Assembly (NCBI GenBank): GCA_016928125.1 | Contig: JAFGLK010000304.1 | Span: forward strand, 1-8,800 | Source of the DNA: Anaerolineae bacterium | Lineage (GTDB): Bacteria; Chloroflexota; Anaerolineae; UBA1429 | Length of the DNA: 8,800 nucleotides | Reading direction: 5' to 3' | Shown here: piece after piece, positions 1-4,581 of the stretch | How positions within the stretch are numbered: position 1 is the stretch's first letter | Layout: each line of letters opens with the position of its first letter | Translations under genes and position numbers: made by a program | The notes under the pieces: generated by a model | The model's database searches: none | The model's input: the letters and a program-made list of their open reading frames with translations, nothing else | Told to the model about the DNA's origin: nothing

Positions 1-42
1 GGCGAGTCGTATACCCTCTGAGCTCGAGCGCTTGTGTGACAT

Positions 43-71
43 GGTGCAACGTCCGTGACGGACGTTGCACC
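43..71 (-). terminator. Perfect 13-bp hairpin after the amidohydrolase stop codon
   Basis: Positions 43-55 and 59-71 are exact reverse complements (GGTGCAACGTCCG / CGGACGTTGCACC) around a 3-base TGA loop. The hairpin starts 7 bases beyond the stop codon of the minus-strand amidohydrolase (stop at 79-81), where a transcription terminator would sit. Neither strand has a T-run after the stem, so it is not a textbook intrinsic terminator. It could instead protect the mRNA 3' end, work in both directions, or be a dispersed palindromic repeat. Bases 1-42, to its left, hold nothing recognisable. The hairpin is seen directly; its role is inferred from position. Confidence 0.55.
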
Positions 72-78
72 TGTCCGC

Positions 79-951
79 TCAGTCGGGCCTCGACCAGTCA
101 TAGACCTCCAGCGCGGTGCCGCCCAGGATCCGCTGGCGCTGCGTCTCGCTGAGAAACTTGCACTCGACCGTGATGAACTCGAGCTGCTGTTTGTAGCTCG
201 CATCGACCACCAACCCGGGCCGCGGATAGTCCGAACCCCAGGTGATCTTTTCCGCGCCAATGGCCTCCACCGCCTCGTGCAGCCGCTCCTGCGCCCGCAC
301 AAAGGGATAGCGCGAGCGGAAGGTTAGCGCACCGGCGTCTACATAGACGTTGGGCGACCCCGCCGCGATGCGAATCCGCTCCGCGTACTCGCCCTGGTCG
401 CTCCAGGCCCCCGCAAAGTGCGACAGCACCACCTTGAGCCCGGGGACGAGCGTAATCAGCCGCCGAATCTCGTCGGGCGCGCCGTTCTTCAACACCACCG
501 GAAAGCCCCGCTCGGCGCACGCCTCCCACAGAGGTTGAAGGCGGCGTGTAGCGACCTCGGGGAACGGATCGGGGGTCTTGACCAGAAAGCCCTGCAGCTT
601 GAACTCTTCCACGGCCACCTCGAAGGCCGTCAGTGGATCCTCGAAATAGTGGCGATCGAACAAGGCGGTGCAGGAAAAGCGCTCAGGCTCTAGCTGGCGC
701 ACCTGCGCGAGATAGGCATCCTGCTTGCCATCCATGAACTCCTGCAGCACGACGGCCCGGTCGACGCCCACGCAGTCCATGTACGCCAGCGCCCGCTCGT
801 AGGTGCTCAGGCTATCTTCGAAAGCGGGCGGGCAGGCATAGTAGATGCGCTCGCCCTCGCGAGCGCGTCCCCACGAGAGGGCCTCGCGGTCGATGCCCAG
901 GTCATCGCCGTGCAGGCGATTCCAGAGGTGAATATGTGCGTCGATGATCAT
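79..951 (-). CDS. Amidohydrolase-2 family metal-dependent hydrolase (TIM barrel)
   Basis: A 290-residue protein of the COG2159/ACMSD-like amidohydrolase family, a cytoplasmic TIM barrel that hydrolyses or decarboxylates small carboxylated or lactone substrates with one metal ion. It begins MIIDAHIHLW, with the N-terminal H-x-H metal pair at H6/H8. It has the strand-4 region around GFLVK (121-125), a late SHFAG histidine (H178) and the C-terminal GSDYP aspartate (D241) typical of the family. Length is normal. The start is supported by a purine-rich GGAGAGG stretch 8 bases upstream on the minus strand. One oddity is that strand 5 reads PVVLKNG (151-157), where most relatives have a His (PVxxHxG); this could change metal binding. 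The gene may be co-transcribed with the small gene 69 bases upstream. Divergence from a sugar operon suggests a related catabolic role, for example a lactonase or acyl-sugar hydrolase, but the substrate cannot be read from the sequence. Confidence 0.85.
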   Translation of the reverse strand: MIIDAHIHLWNRLHGDDLGIDREALSWGRAREGERIYYACPPAFEDSLSTYERALAYMDCVGVDRAVVLQEFMDGKQDAYLAQVRQLEPERFSCTALFDRHYFEDPLTAFEVAVEEFKLQGFLVKTPDPFPEVATRRLQPLWEACAERGFPVVLKNGAPDEIRRLITLVPGLKVVLSHFAGAWSDQGEYAERIRIAAGSPNVYVDAGALTFRSRYPFVRAQERLHEAVEAIGAEKITWGSDYPRPGLVVDASYKQQLEFITVECKFLSETQRQRILGGTALEVYDWSRPD

Positions 952-1020
952 CGTCTCTACCTCTCCAAATGTGTGGCTTGAGGGATTCCGACTACAGTGT
1001 ACACATCCCCGCGTGCCCGT

Positions 1021-1224
1021 CTAGCCCCCGCTAGCCCTACCCGCACTCACGCGGGCCATCTGCAGCCGCTCGATCTCTTGCAGCAGCTCGGACCGAACCC
1101 GGCGATCGCGCTGAAAGTGCTCACGCACCACGTCATCCACAAAGTAGACCAACTCGTAGCCCGTGACCGCCTCGCCAAGCTGAAATGACCCGAGCAATCC
1201 AACCTCAAAGCCGAGCAGCCTCAT
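1021..1224 (-). CDS. Probable small hypothetical protein, 67 residues
   Basis: The reading frame starts MRLLGFEVG and ends with TAG at 1021-1023. I do not recognise the family. Support for a real gene: a strong GGAGG (1232-1236, minus strand) lies 7 bases before the ATG; a promoter-like TTGACG-17-CGTAAT lies further upstream (1270-1298); and about three quarters of codons end in G or C, as in neighbouring genes. The middle, roughly residues 23-56 (from YELVYFVDDVV to ERLQ), is rich in charged and hydrophobic residues and looks like one or two amphipathic helices. The last 10 residues are small and flexible. No signal peptide or membrane segment is obvious. The same frame stays open further upstream to about 1356, but that part lies across the promoter and looks non-coding. 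It could be a small regulator or partner of the downstream amidohydrolase, or the remnant of a longer gene. Confidence 0.5.
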   Translation of the reverse strand: MRLLGFEVGLLGSFQLGEAVTGYELVYFVDDVVREHFQRDRRVRSELLQEIERLQMARVSAGRASGG

Positions 1225-1269
1225 CGTCCCCCCTCCACAGAGCACCGGTCCACGCCAAAGATGCCTCGC

Positions 1270-1298
1270 ATTACGGGAGTAGAGGCCCGTCCCGTCAA
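1270..1298 (-). promoter_or_regulatory. Sigma-70-type promoter for the small gene and perhaps the amidohydrolase
   Basis: Read on the minus strand, TTGACG (1298-1293) and CGTAAT (1275-1270) are separated by exactly 17 bases. Matches to TTGACA and TATAAT are 5/6 and 4/6. The expected start near 1263 gives a leader of about 40 bases before the ATG at 1224. Position and spacing support a divergent partner of the plus-strand promoter at 1362-1390. Confidence 0.5.
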
Positions 1299-1352
1299 CT
1301 GAGCCCAGTCGGCGGTGGCAACTTGCGTCAGGTGCGGCCACTCTCGGCTCAG
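1299..1352. promoter_or_regulatory. Nested inverted repeats between two divergent promoters (candidate operator)
   Basis: CTGAGCC (1299-1305) pairs exactly with GGCTCAG (1346-1352). Inside it, GTGGC (1315-1319) pairs with GCCAC (1337-1341). The outer arms fill almost exactly the space between the two outward-facing -35 elements (ending at 1298 and starting at 1362), where a regulator could control both directions. The arms are short and the spacing is not symmetric, so chance is possible. Confidence 0.3.
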
Positions 1353-1361
1353 GCATCCCCC

Positions 1362-1390
1362 TTGAACCGCCAACCCGACTATGCTATAAG
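1362..1390 (+). promoter_or_regulatory. Sigma-70-type promoter of the SIS-PfkB-UROD operon
   Basis: TTGAAC (1362-1367) and TATAAG (1385-1390) are 17 bases apart; matches to consensus are 4/6 and 5/6. Transcription would start near 1397, leaving a leader of about 46 bases before the ATG at 1443. It is the only AT-rich patch in this GC-rich stretch and argues against any start of the SIS gene further upstream. Confidence 0.65.
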
Positions 1391-1400
1391 AAGACCATCC

Positions 1401-1427
1401 ATCCGCTGCGAATCCGCTCAGATCGCA
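1401..1427 (+). promoter_or_regulatory. Leader direct and inverted repeats (possible operator)
   Basis: ATCCGCT occurs at 1401-1407 and again at 1412-1418, a period of 11 bases, about one helical turn. Overlapping it, TGCGA (1407-1411) and TCGCA (1423-1427) form an inverted repeat with 11 bases between. The site lies just after the predicted transcription start, where a repressor of the sugar operon would bind. This is suggestive only. Confidence 0.25.
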
Positions 1428-1431
1428 TCAC

Positions 1432-1438
1432 GAGGAGG
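1432..1438 (+). promoter_or_regulatory. Ribosome binding site that fixes the SIS gene start
   Basis: GAGGAGG ends 4 bases before the ATG at 1443. The same frame is open up to an ATG at 1185, but that extension would run through the promoter at 1362-1390 and encodes a Ser/Arg/Pro-rich stretch with no family resemblance. The protein fold begins just after 1443, so the downstream ATG is chosen. Confidence 0.75.
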
Positions 1439-1442
1439 CGCC

Positions 1443-2528
1443 ATGGCCAAGGCAGGCCAATACTCCTGGCAGGAGATCACCACCCAGGGCGCGAGCTGGC
1501 GCTCGGCCATCGAGCAGACTCTGGCTCAGCGCGAGGCGTTGCGGGCGCTGTTTGCGCGCAACGCCGGGCGTCCTGTCTACTTCACGGGCTGCGGCTCGAC
1601 CCACTATCTGGCACTGTATGCCGCGCCTTTCTTCCAGCGCATCACTGGCATACGTTGCCGGGGCGTGCCCGCCTCGGAGCTCTGGTTGCAGACCGACACA
1701 CTGCTCGGGGCTGGCGAGGTGCCTCTCGTCATCGCGCTCTCGCGCTCAGGCGCCACCAGCGAGACCATCGCGGCGGTGCGCAAACTGCGCGCGCAAGGCG
1801 CCGAGGCGCTGACAATCAGTTGCTACGCCGACACGGAGCTGGCCGCCGCCTCCACGCTGACGATCCACATCCCCGAGGGGCGCGAGGAGAGCTACGCTCA
1901 GACCCGCTCCTTTGCGGGGATGCTGGTGGCGGTGCAGACCCTGGCGGCGTTGGTGACCGAGGATGCCGCTCTGCTGGCCGAGCTTCAGCGGCTGCCGGGG
2001 CTGGCCGAGGGCTTGATTGCCCGGGCCAACGATGTGGCCCAGGCCATCGGGGCCGATGCCCGCTTTCAGCGCATCACCTACCTGGGGAGTGGCCCGCGCT
2101 ATGGCCTGGCCGGCGAGGCCATGATCAAGATGAAGGAGATGTCTCTCTCCGTGGCTGAGGCGTTTCATTTCATGGAGTTTCGCCACGGCCCCATGTCGCT
2201 GGTGGATGAGCATCACCTGGTGGTGGGCCTGATGGGCGACGAGACGCGCGACTATGAGACAGCCGTGCTGGCGGATCTGAAGGCGCGGGGCGCCTATGTG
2301 TTGGCCATCGCCAACTTGGCGCTCGCCAACGATGACGAGGGCCTGGGCGCGGCCGCAGATCAGGTCTTTGCGCTGCAGGCCCCGGTGGGTGCCCGTTCGC
2401 GGGACGTGCTCTACCTGCCGCCTGTCCAGCTGCTGGCCTACCATCGCGCCATGGCGCGCGGCCTGAATCCCGACCGACCCCGCAACGTGGTGATGGCTAT
2501 CCGGTTGGATGGCACTGAGATGGTCTGA
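1443..2528 (+). CDS. Double-SIS-domain sugar isomerase / deglycase-like protein (GlmS C-terminal type)
   Basis: A 361-residue cytoplasmic protein with two phosphosugar-binding SIS domains, like the isomerase half of glucosamine-6-phosphate synthase without its glutaminase domain. SIS-1 (about 30-175) carries YFTGCGSTHYLAL (46-58) and the phosphate-binding SRSGATSET (100-108). A family-typical REESYAQTRSF segment follows (147-157). SIS-2 (about 195-350) carries YLGSGPRYGLAGEA (213-226) and the EFRHGPMS signature (245-252). The C-terminus GLNPDRPRNV (340-349) matches the GlmS-family tail. Relatives without glutaminase include FrlB-type deglycases that split fructosamine 6-phosphates, AgaS-like deaminases, and isomerases. 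It is the first gene of a three-gene operon: its TGA overlaps the ATG of the PfkB kinase by one base. The kinase would supply the 6-phosphorylated substrate that this enzyme isomerises, deaminates or deglycates; that is inference from family and context. The exact substrate is not determined. Confidence 0.85.
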   Translation: MAKAGQYSWQEITTQGASWRSAIEQTLAQREALRALFARNAGRPVYFTGCGSTHYLALYAAPFFQRITGIRCRGVPASELWLQTDTLLGAGEVPLVIALSRSGATSETIAAVRKLRAQGAEALTISCYADTELAAASTLTIHIPEGREESYAQTRSFAGMLVAVQTLAALVTEDAALLAELQRLPGLAEGLIARANDVAQAIGADARFQRITYLGSGPRYGLAGEAMIKMKEMSLSVAEAFHFMEFRHGPMSLVDEHHLVVGLMGDETRDYETAVLADLKARGAYVLAIANLALANDDEGLGAAADQVFALQAPVGARSRDVLYLPPVQLLAYHRAMARGLNPDRPRNVVMAIRLDGTEMV

Positions 2529-3481
2529 TGAGGCCAGAGGTGCGTCCCTACGACCTTCTCGTGGTCGGTGAGCTGAACGTGGATATCATCCTGACGGGCG
2601 ATGTGGTGCCCCGCTTCGGACAGGTCGAGCAGTGGTGCGATGACCTGACCGTAACGCCGGGCAGTTCGGCGGCCATCTTTGCCGCCGCGGCCGCCAAGAT
2701 GGGCCTGCGCGTGCTGTATGTCAGTCGGGTGGGCGACGATCCCTTTGGGCAGCTGATGGTGTCCGCCTTGCGGGGCGCGAGTGTGGATGTCTCGCGGGTC
2801 AGCGTGGACCCGAGCATCAAGACGGGCGCCACGCTGATCTTTTCGCGCGGGCAAGATCGGGCCATGATCACCTACCCCGGCTCGATCGCGGCGGTCACCG
2901 ACGCCGACGTGCCATCCGAGCTCTATGGCCTGGCGCGCCACCTGCACGTGGCCAGCCCCTTCCTGCTGACCGGCCTGCGCACCCACATGCCCGAGATGAT
3001 GCGCGCCGCCCAGGCGGCCGGCCTGACCGTCTCGCTGGATACCAACTGGGATCCGGAGGGGGCCTGGGCCTTGGAGGGCTTTTTCGATCACCTGGACGTG
3101 TTCTTGCCCAACGAGAACGAGCTGCTCGCCATTACGAGGGCGGATGATCTGGACGAGGCGATCGCCCAGATGGCGTCCAAGGTGCCATTGTTGGTCGTCA
3201 AACGCGGCGAGAGAGGCGCCCTGGGCGTATGCGACGAGGAGCGCCTCGACGTTCCAGCCTACCCCACCACGGTCGCCGACACCACCGGCGCCGGCGACAC
3301 CTTTGACGGAGGCTTTCTGGCGGGATGGCTGCGCGGCGAGCCACTGAGACGCTGTCTGCGTCTGGGCGCGGCCTGCGCGGCGCTCACTATCCGCCAGACG
3401 GGAGGGTTCAACGGCCAGCCAACCTGGGAGGAAGCCGAAGCCCTGACGTCGGCCCCCGAGCATGAGGAGGATCGCCCATGA
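2528..3481 (+). CDS. PfkB-family carbohydrate kinase
   Basis: A 317-residue ribokinase-fold ATP-dependent sugar kinase. It opens DLLVVGELNVDI (9-20). It has the first PfkB signature area PGSSAAIFAAAAAKMG (44-59) followed by VSRVGDDPFG (65-74), the substrate-side LDTNWDPEG (170-178), the PNENEL motif (194-199), and the second PfkB signature DTTGAGDTFDGGFLAG (251-266), with anion-hole GAG and catalytic base D257. Length is normal for the family. Its ATG overlaps the SIS stop codon (TGATG) and no strong ribosome binding site precedes it, so it is probably translated by coupling. Its own stop overlaps the next gene by four bases (ATGA). Next to a deglycase/isomerase-like SIS protein it resembles the FrlD/FrlB kinase-deglycase pairing, so a fructosamine, amino-sugar or ketose 6-kinase is plausible. 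Ribokinase, fructokinase or KDG kinase activity cannot be excluded. Confidence 0.88.
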   Translation: MRPEVRPYDLLVVGELNVDIILTGDVVPRFGQVEQWCDDLTVTPGSSAAIFAAAAAKMGLRVLYVSRVGDDPFGQLMVSALRGASVDVSRVSVDPSIKTGATLIFSRGQDRAMITYPGSIAAVTDADVPSELYGLARHLHVASPFLLTGLRTHMPEMMRAAQAAGLTVSLDTNWDPEGAWALEGFFDHLDVFLPNENELLAITRADDLDEAIAQMASKVPLLVVKRGERGALGVCDEERLDVPAYPTTVADTTGAGDTFDGGFLAGWLRGEPLRRCLRLGAACAALTIRQTGGFNGQPTWEEAEALTSAPEHEEDRP

Positions 3482-4545
3482 ACGCACGCGAACGTACCCT
3501 GAGCGCCATCGAGCGCCGCGGCTATGATCGCATCCCTGTGCACCACGAGGGCACGCCTGAGGTGAACGCCATGCTGCGCGCGCATTTCGGCCTGGCGGAT
3601 GATCTGGCGCTGGCCGAGGTGCTGGGCGATGACTGGCGTTATGTCGAGCCAGCCTTCATCGGGCCGGAGCGGCGCACCTTTGCAGACGGCAGCCGCGAGG
3701 GGATGTGGGGCGAGCGCTACAACGATATCCCCTACGGCGACGGCCTGGGCACCTACCCCGAGGCGGTCTATCTCCCCTTCGCCGAGATCGACGATCCGGG
3801 CGAGCTGGCGGACTACCCCTGGCCGTCAGCCGACTGGTACGACTATGGTGACATCGCCGCGCAGTGCGCCGCCGTGAGCGACCATGCCGTCTTTTACGGC
3901 ACCGCCGGCCACCTCGATTTCATGAACGGCATCGCCCGTTGCCGCGGCGTGGAGAAGGTGCTGTTTGACGTGGCCACCGAGGACCCGGTCTACAAACTGC
4001 TGGTGGCCAAGCGCTTTGAGTACTTTTACGAGACGACCGAGCGCGTGCTGCAGGCCGCCGGCGGCCAGGTGGATATCGTGCATTGCGGCGAGGACTTGGG
4101 CACGCAGCGCGGGCCGATCATCTCGCTGCAGTCATTCGACCGCCTCTTTGCGCCCTACTTTCAGGCCTACTTTGAGCTGGCGCATCGCTACGGGGCGCGG
4201 GCGCTGATGCACTCGTGCGGCAGCGTGCGCGCCTTTCTGCCGCGCCTGATCGATCTGGGCCTGGACATCCTGGACGTGGTGCAGGTGGCGGCCGAGGGGA
4301 TGGCGCTGGATGGCCTGCAGCGCGACTTTGGCCGTGATCTGATGTTCAGCGGGACCATGTGCGTGCAGACGATCCTGCCCTTTGGCACGGTGGCCGACGT
4401 GGAGCGCGAGGTGCGCTGGCGCCAGGAGCTCTTCGCCGAGGGCGGGCTGATCCTGGGGCCAACCCATGCGATCCAGATCTTCACGCCGCTGGAGAACATT
4501 CTGGCCATGTACCGCACGGCGGGGAGCCTGGCGGCGGGGCGCTGA
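3478..4545 (+). CDS. URO-D / MtaA-CmuA-like methyltransferase-fold protein
   Basis: A 355-residue TIM-barrel protein of the uroporphyrinogen decarboxylase superfamily. It starts MNARERTLSAIERRGYDRIP, the usual opening of the non-HemE branch. It lacks the arginine-rich RQAGRY motif of true HemE, so haem synthesis is unlikely. The H-x-C zinc motif of corrinoid:coenzyme M methyltransferases is present as MHSCGS (H245, C247). The third zinc ligand, usually a Cys near the C-terminal end, appears as GPTHAI (327-332, H330), with another cysteine at C295. GEDLGTQRGP (204-213) and PLENILAMY (337-345) match this branch. It is the last gene of the operon, overlapping PfkB by four bases, with a strong GAGGAGG at 3464-3470. 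Known relatives move methyl groups to or from corrinoids or thiols. Many members sit in sugar-use operons with no assigned reaction. No corrinoid-binding protein is in the window, so the function is left open. Confidence 0.82.
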   Translation: MNARERTLSAIERRGYDRIPVHHEGTPEVNAMLRAHFGLADDLALAEVLGDDWRYVEPAFIGPERRTFADGSREGMWGERYNDIPYGDGLGTYPEAVYLPFAEIDDPGELADYPWPSADWYDYGDIAAQCAAVSDHAVFYGTAGHLDFMNGIARCRGVEKVLFDVATEDPVYKLLVAKRFEYFYETTERVLQAAGGQVDIVHCGEDLGTQRGPIISLQSFDRLFAPYFQAYFELAHRYGARALMHSCGSVRAFLPRLIDLGLDILDVVQVAAEGMALDGLQRDFGRDLMFSGTMCVQTILPFGTVADVEREVRWRQELFAEGGLILGPTHAIQIFTPLENILAMYRTAGSLAAGR

Positions 4546-4557
4546 GATCCGAGCCCA

Positions 4558-4570
4558 CCGCTCCGAGCGG
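4558..4570. terminator. Small hairpin between convergent genes (possible two-way terminator)
   Basis: CCGCT (4558-4562) and AGCGG (4566-4570) form a 5-bp stem with a 3-base loop, in the middle of the 36-base gap between the stops of the URO-D gene and the glycyl radical enzyme gene. Its position suits a shared terminator, but the stem is short and no T-run follows on either strand. Confidence 0.3.
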
Positions 4571-4581
4571 CCCGCGCAGCC

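Noticed and set aside
997..1188. A 63-residue plus-strand frame opposite the small gene
   Set aside because: It begins with GTG without a ribosome binding site. The minus-strand frame has both a strong ribosome binding site and a promoter.
1185..1442. An 86-residue N-terminal extension of the SIS protein
   Set aside because: It spans the promoter and leader, has Ser/Arg/Pro-rich composition and no family match. The GAGGAGG at 1432-1438 points to the start at 1443.
2438..3487. A 349-residue minus-strand frame opposite the PfkB kinase
   Set aside because: Shadow of the kinase gene, rich in His, Gln and Arg as antisense translations of GC-rich genes are. No motif is recognisable.
3478..4545. 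True uroporphyrinogen decarboxylase (HemE) of haem synthesis
   Set aside because: The N-terminal arginine motif of HemE is absent, an H-x-C zinc motif is present, and the gene lies in a sugar-type operon with no haem genes.
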